Source: Semisulcospira habei (lineage: Eukaryota; Mollusca; Gastropoda; Semisulcospiridae). Taken from it: 64,000 bases of DNA. The translations under genes were made by a program, and so were the position numbers. Below are positions 15,110-26,162 of the stretch, one piece after another (the stretch's first letter is position 1; the number at the start of each line of letters is the position of its first letter). The notes beneath the pieces are model-generated. The model saw only the letters and a program-made list of their open reading frames with translations, was not told the DNA's origin and did not search any database. The DNA lies in NCBI GenBank assembly GCA_036245525.1, contig BTPG01000005.1:211295416-211359415 (forward strand), written 5' to 3'.

Positions 15110-16550
15110 TGTCACGGACTGTCGGAAAGATGGTGGTTTAAATGTTTGTGATGTGGGTGTAGGTTATAATATAATCTTGTCAACAGGGGGAATCTCCACT
15201 CACACTCTCATACTCTCATCATTGTAGCCCTCAATCATCTCATTCAATACATTTCTCTCACTCTGGAGAGGGACGTCTCGCATACGTTCCCCACTCACGC
15301 AGCCATACAACTGATTACTACGAACTCAGTTGCTGAAATGCTAACTATGTTAATTATTTACATATAAACAATCAAACATGTCACACTTAACTAATGTCTA
15401 AAGTATCTTGTTATCTCGCTGTCAGTTCATCTTTGTTCTACCTAATGCTGTTATTTCACTGTCTAGTTCTTTGTTTCTACCTCGGCTAGTTCTGTGCACA
15501 GAAACATAAAAGTCACCTTACCTGGCCAGGTTTTATACTACTTCAAGTTATGCGGTGGCTATCTCAGTGGTCCTCGGTGTCGGCGCTGCGTCCGTCGACC
15601 CGCTACCTGGTCCTCGTCGGCGCTGCGTCTCAGTGTCGACCCTCTGGCCCCCGGTGATCTTTCAGTGTTCTCTTTCGGCACATTCACAACTGATTGTCAC
15701 TGCTGCATTTTTGCACCCATCACATCTCACGCTTGGGCTAATGTGATCACTGGAGTAGAACCGTCAAGTTCTTCTCCGCGGCTTTCCTATACACTATAAT
15801 AGTCCATATTGGAACGGTTGTTCCCGATCACTGACACAAGTTCAGTCACATTACTTTCCATCTCCGACCTCACGGTCTCTCCCTCTCTCAGCGCCAGTCT
15901 TTTCTCTCTTAGCCCATGCCGTCTTCAAGTGTTCTCCTCGTCTCTCGAGTTCTCCCTTTTCTTCTTCACGCTTCGCTTTATATATATCTATAATCTACAC
16001 AAGTCTCTCCACCTTCCTCATAGTTGTATTCCTACGCGATGTCACGAAGAGTCAGTCATTCACATCGCTTCATCAATTTCAACTAATTTCGATAATTATG
16101 TAAAGTATACTAAACATGCATTTCACATCCAATCCATACATACAATTTATCCTAACACCCGTATCACAACATTAATATACTTCTTCTGTGTACGGACTAT
16201 TTCTTTTCCAAATTCTGGAATTTCATCAGATACTGCTGACTAGGTGGATTCTTTGTGTCTCACGCGGGAAAGTCCTGACCCCCTCCCCCGCTAAATGGTT
16301 CAAGTACTTATAAATACATTCCCGCACGTAGACATTTCCTCTTGTCAGCCGATGATAAGGTACCAACCGACTTTCGCCATTAGATAGTTTACAAGTCGCA
16401 CGTGCAGGCATGTCCGACCGTTTCCTGTTTCCGCTAACCCCATGCCTACTCGGACTCTGCAATATAAATTTCCCTCATTCCATAATTTCACTAGCAACTT
16501 TACTCCTTAACCTCCCACTAACTTCCGGACATAATTTTGCTCCCTTGACA
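15110..16550 (-). repeat. 5' LTR
   Basis: 1441 bp, direct repeat of 9732-11172. A TATA-like run (TATTTATAAG on minus, near 16310-16320) about 235 bp from the outer edge could be the promoter. Confidence 0.95.
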
Positions 16551-16555
16551 GTTTC

Positions 16556-16977
16556 GTTCGACTTTATTTTCATTTTGCCCCAAGGTCGAAATCCCCACTT
16601 TTGCAGTTGTCCTCTGAAGACTGTATTACAATTCAGGAGAGGGATTGACCAAGATAGTTTACGTGTGGTGCCAGAACAGCTTCGCCGCGGTGGTCGATTC
16701 CTGTCTTGTGTGGTGTGTCGGGGCTGAATGAGTTAAATACAAAGAGAAATAGTTACATCCGACGTATTTTACACGTACAGTTATATTTGTGTGCTGGTCT
16801 GTGATTTTGGACCCTGCGGCCCAAGGCCAAAAATAAAAGGCCAGCAAAACAAATGCTGAGAAATGCAATCTAATCTCCTTTTAGGAAAGCCGAAATAGTA
16901 AACCCAAGAAAATGTTTGTTTTCATTTTCAGTTCAGCGCAGTTAACTGGGATGGAGTTATCCTGAATATGAAGGACA
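16556..16977. other. Non-coding spacer with hairpin remnant
   Basis: No gene is seen. The part ending GGGGCTGAATGAGTTAA near 16735 matches the outer right end of family A hairpins (compare GGGGCTAATGAGTTAA at 61769-61784), so a decayed hairpin element lies between about 16630 and 16737. The rest is A/T-rich. Confidence 0.4.
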
Positions 16978-17493
16978 CGGACAGCATTCTCTGATATTTT
17001 ACGCTGCTTAACAACATTATATTATATCGCACTGCTTAACAACAATCTCTGATATAACACTGCTTAACAGCATTCTCTGATATCACACTGCTTAACACCA
17101 TTCTCTGATATCACACTGCTTAACTACATTTCTGATATTGCGCTGCTTAACAACGACGCTGACAACATTCTCTGATATTACACTGCTTAACAACATTCTC
17201 TGTTATTACACTTATTAACAAAATCTCTGATATCACACTGCTGAACATTTTCTGATATTACACTGCTTAACAACATTCTCTGATATTACACTGCTTAACA
17301 ACATTCTCTGATATTACACTGCTTAACATTCTCTGATATCACACTGCTTAACAACATTCTCAGATATCACACTGCTTAACAACATTCTCTGATATTACAC
17401 TGCTTAACAGCATTCTCCGATATTACACTGCTTTACAACATTCTCTGGTATTACACTGTTTAACAACATTCTCTAATAATACACTGCTTAACA
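16978..17493 (+). repeat. 28-bp minisatellite abutting the TLR start codon
   Basis: About 17-18 imperfect copies of a 28-bp unit, roughly TGCTTAACAACATTCTCTGA followed by TATTACAC, end as TGCTTAACA immediately before the ATG. One internal unit near 17143 reads TGCTTAACAACGACGCT, almost the same as TGCTTAACAATGACGGG at the gene start. The array probably forms the 5' UTR or proximal promoter. Confidence 0.92.
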
Positions 17494-20292
17494 ATGACGG
17501 GCTTCTGCTACTTCTGCCTCTGTGTGACAGCCGTTCTTGCCCTGAATGCCACCGAAAGTTCATCCGCCCGTAACGTCAGCAAGAAGTTACATCACAGGGT
17601 GCGTGACGTAAACAGAAAACTTCATCTTGCAGAGGGAGAGACACCACATCTTCCAGCACAGAGGGAGAGCTCGTGGTACACATGTGGAGACGGATACTGC
17701 CGTTGTAACGGGGCTGAAGCCGAGTGTATTGACAGGGGATCACTTCGCTACATCCCACACCTGCCGCCTGGCGTCACAATTCTTTGGGTTTTTTTCATGC
17801 CGATCCCCATAATTTCCGACGATTTTTTCACGAACGTTACCGGTCTGACTGGACTTTATCTGAAAGGCAATGGCATTCACTCTATCAGCCCTGGTGCATT
17901 CGGGCGCTTAAAAAACTTGACTTACTTTAACCTCAGTGACAGCCTTATTGACACCCATTTGACTGCTGACGCTGCATCTGTTGTTTTCAACATTCCGACT
18001 CTGGAGACGCTGGAACTAGCAGGGGCTGTAAACTGTGACAAAGTGGACGACATCAGCATAAAGCATCCCATGCCCAGATTGCAGGAACTAAACTTTAGCT
18101 TCAACCATTTCCTCACAATAAATCTCACGTGGTGTTTGTTTTTTTCCGGACTAAAAAGGCTGACAATAAATAGTATCACGACCTTTCATGGCCGTTTTGT
18201 CTTTACCACAATGTTCAATAGTCAGTCCCTCCACAACCTGTCTTTTTTGACCTACCTTGACCTGAGCTCTAGTACAATGTCCTGTCACGAACTGCGATCA
18301 GTTCTCACCATCCCGTCACTGGAGACGTTGTCGTTGGCAGGGGTTAAAGGTTGTTCAGCATTCTGTGACATCAACATACAAACAACGGTACCTAGACTGC
18401 AAGACCTGAAACTCAGTAGCAGACCGGCGTTCGAGGATCTCAATCTGACCTGTTTGTCCCCTTTCACGGGACTCAGACGTTTGTATCTTGCCGACATAGA
18501 TCAATTTACAAAAGAACACTTTATCGTAAAACGTGTCATCACAGACTATCATGCCCTCCATCTGCTGCCAAACCTGACGTACCTTGACCTGAGCGACAAC
18601 GCCGTATTCTGTGACGATCTGCCCAGCATTCTGACCATCCCGTCACTGCAGGAGCTGATCATGCAACATGGTACAGTCTGTGACAAATATAAAGGTAACA
18701 TCTCGCTGAGCTTGATCGAAGTTGACCTTAGCGACAATAGCTTAAAATATGTTAATTTCAGTCTGCCATCCGAAGCAGGAAGATCTTCCCCACTCCAGGT
18801 CTTGAAATTGGGAGGGAACCAGTTACAATCCTTTACGCCACAGACCTGTCATAATAAAAATTCATCAACATCAATGTTTCCATCTTTAGATACGCTAGAC
18901 ATTTCCCGCAACACTTTGAGAGAATTTAATGTAAAAATGTTAGAACCAGTGTGCTTGCCGAGTATAAAGTCGATAAACCTTGGCCATAATGCTTTGAACT
19001 TCCGGTTTTCGTCATTTGCCGATGATAGCTTTGGACGTCTTGAGACTCTGGATGTGTCAAACCAGCTGAACCCGTTTGCTTTTAAAGGCATTCCAAAAGA
19101 CATTTTCAGAAATCAGCATTTGAAAACACTAAAATTGGACGAAAATGACTGTGCATTTACAGAATTTTACGTAGATGCTGACTGTTTTTCTGTCTGCTCG
19201 AATCTAATATATCTGTCACTTGATGGCAACGGGTTTATAGGTATAAGTGAGGAACGGTTCCATCAGCTGTTTGGTCGTCTGGTTCACCTCACAGTGCTGT
19301 CGCTGAGATCAACAGGGATTTCCTTTGTCACTGTCGGTATGTTCCGAGGTCTAAATTCCCTTCAGACACTTGACCTGAGCAGTAACAGGCTGGCATTCTT
19401 GCCTGATGATGTTTTCCAGTTCCTGCCAAACCTTATAATAATCTATATCAGCTTAAATAAAATATCAGTCGTGAAGGAATCGACGTTCTCTTTGACCACG
19501 CGCCTTAGGCTGCAGCGTATTGATCTGGGTGAAAACCCGTTTGACTGTTCGTGTCAGGTGTTGTGGTTCCAAAAGTGGCTCCTCACTAACCCGACTATTT
19601 TTCTTTACGCCTTCTATGGGTACACTTGCGGCAATCTGCCTGACACCACAGTACAGTCGTTCTTCATGCCAGAACAAGCCTGCCTGCTGAGTCCAGAGAC
19701 CAGCAAGTTTATCATCGCCACAATCTCTCTGATTTTCATCGGGATGAGTCTTTTGTCTTTTCTCTATCGCTACCGCTGGCACATCCGCCTGCTGCTGTAC
19801 GAAGCGTTCCGGGCTCCAGGCGACAGACTGCAGCGTCTGCGAGAAAATCAATTTGAGTACGACGTCTTTGTGTCCTACGACAGCGAGGACTTTCTCTGGG
19901 TCCGTGACCACCTCATGCCCTGCCTTGAAGGGAGGATGGGACTAAAGCTGTGTATTCACCAGCGAGACTTCATCCTTGGCTGCCCTGTAGTGGAAAACAT
20001 TATGGGATGCGTCAACTCCAGCAAGAAGATGTTGTTGCTGTTCTCCAAAGCATTTGTGGACAGCCAATGGTGTCAGTTCGAGCTGCAGCTGTGTCTGTCT
20101 CACGCCATGGACACCGAGGACGCGCTGATCGTTGTCATTCTGGAGGACGTCCCGCCACGTGACCTGACACCAGCCATGATGGCGGTGATGAAAACCACGA
20201 CCTACATCGAGTGGGCGGATGACGCTGACGCTGTTGACTCCTTCTGGCGCCGCATGAGGCTGGCTCTGAATGAAGTGCTGCAAAATGATTAA
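17494..20292 (+). CDS. Toll-like receptor (LRR-TM-TIR), single exon
   Basis: This 932-residue protein has a signal peptide (about 1-18), an N-terminal Cys region (CGDGYCRCNG), an ectodomain of many leucine-rich repeats such as LTYLDLSSSTM and LQTLDLSSNRLAFLPDDVF, a C-terminal LRR cap starting NPFDCSCQVLWF (681 onward), one membrane helix (about 739-760), and a TIR domain from about 787 to 925 with box 1 YDVFVSY and a terminal FW. It should sit in a membrane and signal through TIR adaptors such as MyD88 after ligand binding; the ligand cannot be read from sequence. Box 2 reads QRDFILG, so Leu replaces the BB-loop proline usual in signalling TLRs. There is one LRR cap cluster next to the membrane, the vertebrate-like arrangement. 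The gene is intronless, as is common for mollusc TLRs. Confidence 0.96.
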   Translation: MTGFCYFCLCVTAVLALNATESSSARNVSKKLHHRVRDVNRKLHLAEGETPHLPAQRESSWYTCGDGYCRCNGAEAECIDRGSLRYIPHLPPGVTILWVFFMPIPIISDDFFTNVTGLTGLYLKGNGIHSISPGAFGRLKNLTYFNLSDSLIDTHLTADAASVVFNIPTLETLELAGAVNCDKVDDISIKHPMPRLQELNFSFNHFLTINLTWCLFFSGLKRLTINSITTFHGRFVFTTMFNSQSLHNLSFLTYLDLSSSTMSCHELRSVLTIPSLETLSLAGVKGCSAFCDINIQTTVPRLQDLKLSSRPAFEDLNLTCLSPFTGLRRLYLADIDQFTKEHFIVKRVITDYHALHLLPNLTYLDLSDNAVFCDDLPSILTIPSLQELIMQHGTVCDKYKGNISLSLIEVDLSDNSLKYVNFSLPSEAGRSSPLQVLKLGGNQLQSFTPQTCHNKNSSTSMFPSLDTLDISRNTLREFNVKMLEPVCLPSIKSINLGHNALNFRFSSFADDSFGRLETLDVSNQLNPFAFKGIPKDIFRNQHLKTLKLDENDCAFTEFYVDADCFSVCSNLIYLSLDGNGFIGISEERFHQLFGRLVHLTVLSLRSTGISFVTVGMFRGLNSLQTLDLSSNRLAFLPDDVFQFLPNLIIIYISLNKISVVKESTFSLTTRLRLQRIDLGENPFDCSCQVLWFQKWLLTNPTIFLYAFYGYTCGNLPDTTVQSFFMPEQACLLSPETSKFIIATISLIFIGMSLLSFLYRYRWHIRLLLYEAFRAPGDRLQRLRENQFEYDVFVSYDSEDFLWVRDHLMPCLEGRMGLKLCIHQRDFILGCPVVENIMGCVNSSKKMLLLFSKAFVDSQWCQFELQLCLSHAMDTEDALIVVILEDVPPRDLTPAMMAVMKTTTYIEWADDADAVDSFWRRMRLALNEVLQND

Positions 20293-20321
20293 CTCAAAAA
20301 CTACAACAAGCCATTAATCAT

Positions 20322-20398
20322 AATTCAAGGGTAGTGCCAGTTGAGCTTGGCGCCTTCAGGCACCAAGCTCATCTGGCACTACCCTTATCACGATTAAG
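20322..20398. repeat. Hairpin family A, just after the TLR stop
   Basis: The arms AAGGGTAGTGCCAGTTGAGC and GCTCATCTGGCACTACCCTT enclose GGCGCCTTCAGGCACC. It starts about 30 bp after the TLR stop codon and could form a strong stem in the 3' UTR. Confidence 0.75.
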
Positions 20399-20430
20399 GG
20401 TAGTGCTAGAATACCTTGGTACCGAGAGGC

Positions 20431-20617
20431 TTAATTTTCTTAGCCCTAAGGCCACCTAACGACAATGTATCAGTTGCAAGAAATGGATCGACCATGATAA
20501 TTCTAAGATAGTGCCAGATTAGCTGGGCATTATCAGGCGCAAAGCTAATCTGACACTACCCTTGCATTATCTTGGTCGATCCATCTCCTAGTGTGGTGTA
20601 AATGGGTTATTGCTTAA
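20431..20617. mobile_element. Hairpin MITE, family A
   Basis: A second hairpin with arms beginning ATGGATCGACCATGATAATT and ending in the near-complement GCATTATCTTGGTCGATCCAT. The outer ends carry TTAGCCC and GGGTTATTGCTTAA, degraded versions of the TTAACCC ends seen in other copies. Confidence 0.6.
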
Positions 20618-20898
20618 ATCATTCAGGTCGTGAACACCGCAACCAGATATGAGTGGACCATAGTGCAAGGACGGTGTCAGGAGAGCCTGGCACATGGGGC
20701 GCCGCGCATTTCTGGCACCACCCTAGAACTTACGCGGCAAGCTGTACTCGTCCTGCAGCTAAATTATTATGGTCGATCCGTCTTTTGAACTGCACAGAAA
20801 TTTTCAGGCATTTGAACCGTATGGCGCGTGTAGTTTACAAGAACTCAAGGCAACCGGAAAGGAAAGTGTAAGCAGCGTGACAATCTGACATAAGAAAC

Positions 20899-21132
20899 TG
20901 AACCCCTTCCCTGTCACAGTACGTGCATTGTTGTTTCTGAAATCTGTGTTTGTTCAACAACCAAAAGCCAAAATCGTGCAGGAAGCATGGAGACAAATTG
21001 GTCTCAGCAGGAAACATAGATCCTCGTGAGCCCCCGCAGTCGCACTAACTTACCGCAGTCGCGGGGGCTCATGAGGATCTATGTCTCTTGCACTTGGATC
21101 GTGTTCGCTCTTTCTCGGCAGTGAAGGGTTAA
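20899..21132. mobile_element. Hairpin MITE, family C
   Basis: The core at about 21019-21103 has arms ACATAGATCCTCGTGAGCCC and GGGCTCATGAGGATCTATGT. The right outer end is GCAGTGAAGGGTTAA at 21129-21132 and the left end is the degraded TGAACCCCTTCCCTG at 20899. The intact left end of another copy is at 52809 (TTAACCCCTTCACAGCCGAG). Confidence 0.6.
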
Positions 21133-21212
21133 CGTAGAAATTTGAGAATTTTTTTTCTTCAAACTCATTCATGGAATATAACAATGTTCGAAAGGAAACA
21201 AAACGCCGGCTT

Positions 21213-21440
21213 GTGAAAAAGACTTCGGGGCTAAATTTGATAAGAATCTAGCATTTGTCGCTCACATTATTACAAATAAAGTCAGTGTGATATGTGGAAC
21301 AATATACAGATTATTGATTGCAAGGACAGACGAGTATTTGTGAATTTGCTCTGTATATTGGTGCGGCCTATACTAGAATATGCAAACAGTTTAGCACCCT
21401 ATATAAGAAAGTACATTGATAGAAAACAAGCAGAAAAACT
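21213..21440 (+). pseudogene. RT C-terminal relic (CR1/L2-type LINE)
   Basis: Two pieces in neighbouring frames, EKDFGAKFDKNLAFVAHI then LVRPILEYANSLAPYIRKYID, match the region after the RT catalytic core of CR1/L2-like LINEs (the 'VRPxLEYAxxxWxPY' signature). A frameshift near 21345 and early stops make it dead. Confidence 0.65.
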
Positions 21441-22036
21441 ATAATGTACCTGGTATTAAAGAAATGTTTTCTTTCCTACGTCACACGACAAATCGCTTAA
21501 GCGCAAACCGTAGCAGGTGACCTCGCTACAAAACTATTTTAGCGACTAATGGCGGATTTGTTGAAGTCCTCTTTCTGACGCGTCTTGGATGCTAGTTGTG
21601 TTCTATAAAAGATCGCCAAAACGTTCTGAAGTACAAAGTTATATAGAGTTGTTTGAAACAACAGGCACACTAGTGGAGACGGCAATGTCATGAAAGATTT
21701 TAAAGTACGTCATAAGTCTATTATGTATAAATGTGTGTATCCACTCCATATTTCTTTCCCTTCTTTGACACATGTACTGATATATTGTATAACAAGCAAA
21801 TTAATTATTCATGAGCTTGCTCGATATACTTTCCTTCCCGAATAGCCTTGCGGCCCAGGCGAAGTTGTTAATGGATTCTCGAGCCAGGATCTTACGAAAT
21901 AAAACACAAAATACTGTTCTTCTGCAACACTAATGCATCTTTTTCATCTATGACAACGTTAACACATTGATTTATTTTAACTTGTCGTTCTTCACCAATG
22001 CCGAAAATACCTTTTTCGTCTGTGTACATGACATCG
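21441..22036. other. Non-coding, nothing recognised
   Basis: A/T-rich sequence without open frames of interest, hairpins or repeats that I could match elsewhere in the window. Confidence 0.5.
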
Positions 22037-22129
22037 CTGCCATCGTGTGCTTCGGCACTTGCATAGAACGTGGAAACCCGTAAAAAGCGATACAAAGAGT
22101 ATAAAAAAGCTAAAGACAATAACCTATAA

Positions 22130-25061
22130 TGTAACCCACGCAGACTCGCCCCAGTCGCACGTACAGACTCTCGCACAACAGACGCATACACCGCCACTGA
22201 CGCAGTCGGGCGCACTCGTGCGGTATAACACAAACGCTAGCTCTCTTTCTCCCGTGGGCTTTTATAAAAGTAAACAACAGAAAACTCAAAAGAATACTCT
22301 TACACTATACACTTCTGCAATCTAACAAATCAACACCGCATACACATACACAACGTAAACGCCAGGCTAGGTAATTGTCTCTCACAATTCAACCTGTTTC
22401 ACTGGTGTTATTGTTCAGCAACGTTCTGACCTTCCACGTCTAGGCGTGTAGTTCTTGCGTCGCACGCTTCCGAGTCGTCCCGTTTCTCGTACCGTGGACG
22501 TCCTTCTGACTCGCTCCGTAGCGCAGTCCCTGATGACCCGGGTGTCTCAGCACCGGTCGTTCACTCCCTGAGTGATGAAATGACCTCCCAGTAGGTCCCT
22601 CGGCGGTAGCCTCTGTTGACTGACGCCTCGGCGTCCGTCGCTCCGCTCCACACACGCACTTTGTACATAAAGTCCTAATATCATAACACTTGCTAAACAC
22701 ACACACAACTTGAATAATGTGAGGTACCTTACGTAACCTGGCTGATAAAAATAACTCTCACACATTCATTCACACACACGTGCTTCATAACCCGAACTAT
22801 ACTTTCACAACACACCATAACTCTTTTACTACATTGAAAAAAAACTATAACCTGACACTCTCGCCGTACATTTCATACATTGGAAAAGACTATACTTAAA
22901 CCAACCACATTCTTCTCTTCTGCTTCTTGGCTTGACTTCGCGAACGAAGATTATATAGTGGGTGACCACGACGTCTGCAGGCCTGCTCGTGGCTGCGGAG
23001 GCCAATCCTGGACAGGCAGGTTCGACCGCAGTGGCTGCAGGGGGAGGTCTGGCCATGGTTCTGAGTTGTGGCATCTCTGTTTTTCTCTCCTGAGACGCTT
23101 GTCCTTAAGGCTAGCTCTGCGAGAGTCCTCAAAGGAGATGGCTGCCTTGTAAATGGTGGAGCGCCAGGTGTCGCGGTCCGCAGCAAGCGAAGACCACAGG
23201 CGGTGGTCGATTTGGCAGGTACTAAGTGACTTCTTGAGACAGTCCTTGTATCTCTTCTTTGGTGTCCCTCTGTCTCGGTGTCCAGTGGCAAGCTCGTCGA
23301 ACAGGGTGATCTTGGGTAGGCGATGATCCTCCATCCTGAAGACATGCCCCGCCCAGCAAAGCTGTGTCCGCAGCAGCACAGCCTCGATGCTCACAGTTTG
23401 TGCTTGTTCAAGGACCTCGGCTCCAGTGAATGCCCAGGATTATACGCAGCTCGGTGGTGGAAGCGTTCGAGGAGTCGTAGTTGGCTGCGGTAGAGGGCCC
23501 AGGACTCGGAACCATACAGCAGGGTGGTGAGGACAACAGCTCTGTACACGCTGATTTTGGTGCCTGTTTTCAGTTGTTGATTGTGCCACACCCGCTTAAA
23601 TAGTCGCCTGAAAGCGCTGTTCGCTTTTGCCAGCCTGCTGTCAAGCTCCTTGTCCAGCTTGGCGTCTGACGTGATGATGCAGCCAAGGTAGGTAAACTGG
23701 TGCACTGACTTTAGTTCAGACTCGCCAATGGCGATGTGGGGAGGGCGATGCTCTTACTTGGGTGCCGGCTGATGGAGGACCTCTGTCTTTTTCAGACTGA
23801 CCTCGAGTCCAAAGAGCTGGGCAGCGTCTGCGAAGCAGTACGTGATGCGCTGCAGGGCTCTCTCTGTGTGTGAAACGAGGGCAGCGTCATCAGCAAAAAG
23901 CAGCTCACGAATCAGTTAGTCTAGAGTTTTGGTGTGGGCCTGCAGTCGTCGGAGGTTGAACAGGCTGCCATCGAGTCGATACCTGATGTACACCGCGTCG
24001 TCATCGTCGAGGTCTACTGTGGCCTGCTTCAACATCATGCTATAAAAGATGGTGAAGAGGGTCGGTGCCAGCACACAGCCCTGCTTTACACCGTTGAGAA
24101 TGGGGAATGGTTCTGAGAGGTCATTGTTGAGTCTGACCTGGCTTTGCTGGTCCTCGTGTAGCTGCACGATCACGTTGAGGAACTTTGGGGGACAGCCAAG
24201 TCGCTCCAGGATCTGCCACATGCCTTGCCTGCTCACAGTGTCGAACGCTTTTGTTAAGTCGACAAACGTTACGTCCAGCCCTTTGTTCTGCTCGCGGCAC
24301 TTTTCCTGAAGCTGTCTCAGCACAAAGACCATGTCGGTGGTGCTCCTGTTGGCTCTGAAGCCACACTGGCCCTCTGAAAGGTGGTCTTCAGCGATGGCAG
24401 GTACCAGCCGATTCAGGAGCAGCCTTGCGATAATTTTCCTGGCAATGGACAGCAGGGTAGTTCCATGATAGTTGGAGCAGGCAGACTTCTCTCCTTTGTT
24501 CTGGCACAGGGTGATAACGACTGCATCACATAGATCCTTTGGTAGTGTTCCTTCCTCCCAGCAGCAGAAAAAGACAACGTACTACCTTCATAAACGACTT
24601 ATGCATACACACCTCACATTCCTCAGTTATCCATCTCCGTAAATAACTACCTAGGAACATCACCGGTTATCTCAACGAATTCCAGACCAACATAACTGAA
24701 CCAAACTAGTCAACGCTACACAACCGAATAAACTCTTACTAACGCATACTATCTTTAACTCAGTAGATGTCGACAATACATATAAAAAAACATACCTGAA
24801 TACTAGGTTTCAGAGACTTGGAATACGGAATAGGGTATTTCACACACGTCTGTCCTCACTGACAGTATAGCCCGGTACTAACTATCTAGACCTCTGATAG
24901 ACTGAGCTCTCGCCTAAAACTCCGTGCAAAACGCTCTCCCTTTAATTTCACGTGGCCTCGTGCATACACGGAATATTTGTCACAAGACAAACCGCTGACA
25001 AGACCGTAGCATACAAAAACCATGTATGAATTCTATGCATGGGCATAGAGCTTCATCACAC
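22130..25061. mobile_element. 2.9-kb insertion in R2a, type uncertain
   Basis: Compared with the intact junction near 46803, copy a carries 2932 extra bases bounded by ATAA at 22126-22129 and 25062-25065. The insert begins TGTAACCCACGC and ends CTTCATCACAC, faintly LTR-like. Its two ends do not resemble each other, so it may be a solo LTR into which the LINE at 22890-24560 later inserted. Confidence 0.5.
22890..24560 (-). pseudogene. Decayed LINE with C-terminal C2H2 finger
   Basis: Minus-strand pieces in several frames form the 3' two-thirds of a LINE polymerase: SEGQCGFRANRSTTDMVF, VTFVDLTKAFDTVSRQG, LNGVKQGCVLAPTLF, the catalytic ELLFADDAAL near 23890, FTYLGCIITSDAKLD, TTLLYGSESWALY, LCWAGHVFRMED and finally a zinc finger CSHCGRTCLSRIGLRSHEQAC. 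A TAA lies just before the ADD box (near 23918), another near 23750, and a frameshift near 23400. Endonuclease and N-terminus are missing. It cannot be active. It sits inside the 2.9-kb insertion. Confidence 0.85.
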
Positions 25062-25537
25062 ATAACTTGAAACCTTTATTGTTGTAGATATGTAACGCAA
25101 ACTAGAGTCGCGAAATGCAACGTCTCAAGCTATTAAAAAAAAAAACCAAAAAACAAAACAAAAACAAAAACAAAAAAAACACCGCAACTGTATTAGGAGG
25201 TAGACGGAACAGCCAAACGCTTAAAATCACCCAACACAGTTAGCTCCCTTGCGTCAACAAAACTGTCATCGGCTTCACATAGCACCTATAGTGGAGTAAT
25301 ATTTTCTTGTTTGTTCGATACTAGTTTTTTCTTTTTCAAGTTTATATCCGCATTGCTGCTATGCGTGTTGCGTTGCTAAACCCTGCCATTGAATTAAACT
25401 GAATAAAAAATCATGTTGTGAATATGCATATGTTTTGCTTCTGTGTGCATGATAATTTCGGTATGCAAACCTAAAATGATTCCACAGAGGGGAGGGCACA
25501 AAGCAAAGGTAAAGTTTTGTTTTGGACTGGGTACATA

Positions 25538-25712
25538 AATTATATTGAGCAGCAATTTGCTTGATATAGTGCCTAAAACAGACAGATGTGATTACTTGAC
25601 CCGATCAAAATGTCCTCATCGTACGACTCGGACATTTTGATTCTGGTCTCGTAATCACATCTGCCTGTTATCGGCATTATATCAAGCAAGATGCTGCTCA
25701 ATATAATATAAT
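25538..25712. repeat. Long palindrome, family F
   Basis: Arms of about 85 bp with a few mismatches: TATATTGAGCAGCAATTTGC and GACAGATGTGATTAC on the left, GTAATCACATCTGCCTGTTA and GCTGCTCAATATAAT on the right, around ATCGTACGACTCG. The same palindrome occurs in R2b at 48912-49060, where foreign DNA interrupts its left arm. Confidence 0.85.
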
Positions 25713-26162
25713 ATTCTGTTGACGTCAGTCGTGCCTGGCGTGATTCAGGTCGGAAGATTTCTTTCTGATTTTATTTTAAAGAAAACATTGGAGGAATGAA
25801 AACAAATACGTTATTGGTAGCAGGACTATTCAGGCCTTCGGGGTACGATGGTTCCTTTGACCTCCCTCATGCCTACAAGGGTCCGTGTACCAAACCCCTG
25901 CTAACATCAACTTATAATGTACATCGATAGACTAAAAAGCATTGAACCTGCTTGCTTACATGCTAAGAAGGGGAGACGATTCAGGTTTTTAGACGCAGCT
26001 TTTTACGAATCGAAACAACTTAGATAAACACAAACTACATTTTCACGCTGTAGACAAAACCAGAACTAGAGGACACAGCTTCACGCTTTAAAACAACGCA
26101 GTGCCACTACTGGGACACAAAATACGTTTTCTCAGCGCCTAAATAATGCCATTGCTTGTACC

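Larger units (their letters stand above)
9727..16555 (-). mobile_element. Complete Gmr1-like LTR retrotransposon insertion lacking RT
   Basis: The element spans 9732-16550 (6819 bp), with GTTTC target duplications at 9727-9731 and 16551-16555. Both LTRs are 1441 bp, begin TGTCA and end TGACA, and I saw no difference between them, which suggests a recent insertion. On the minus strand the order is LTR, primer-binding site, gag-protease-integrase frame, a remnant of the RNase H C-terminus, polypurine tract, LTR. The RNase H remnant lying 3' of the integrase shows the ancestor had integrase before RT, the Gmr1-type order, and that RT plus RNase H were removed by an internal deletion. The copy would need RT supplied by another element. 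Confidence 0.92.

Noticed and set aside
19465..20283. Minus-strand frames of 113-148 codons under the TLR
   Set aside because: Shadows of the TLR frame without domains.
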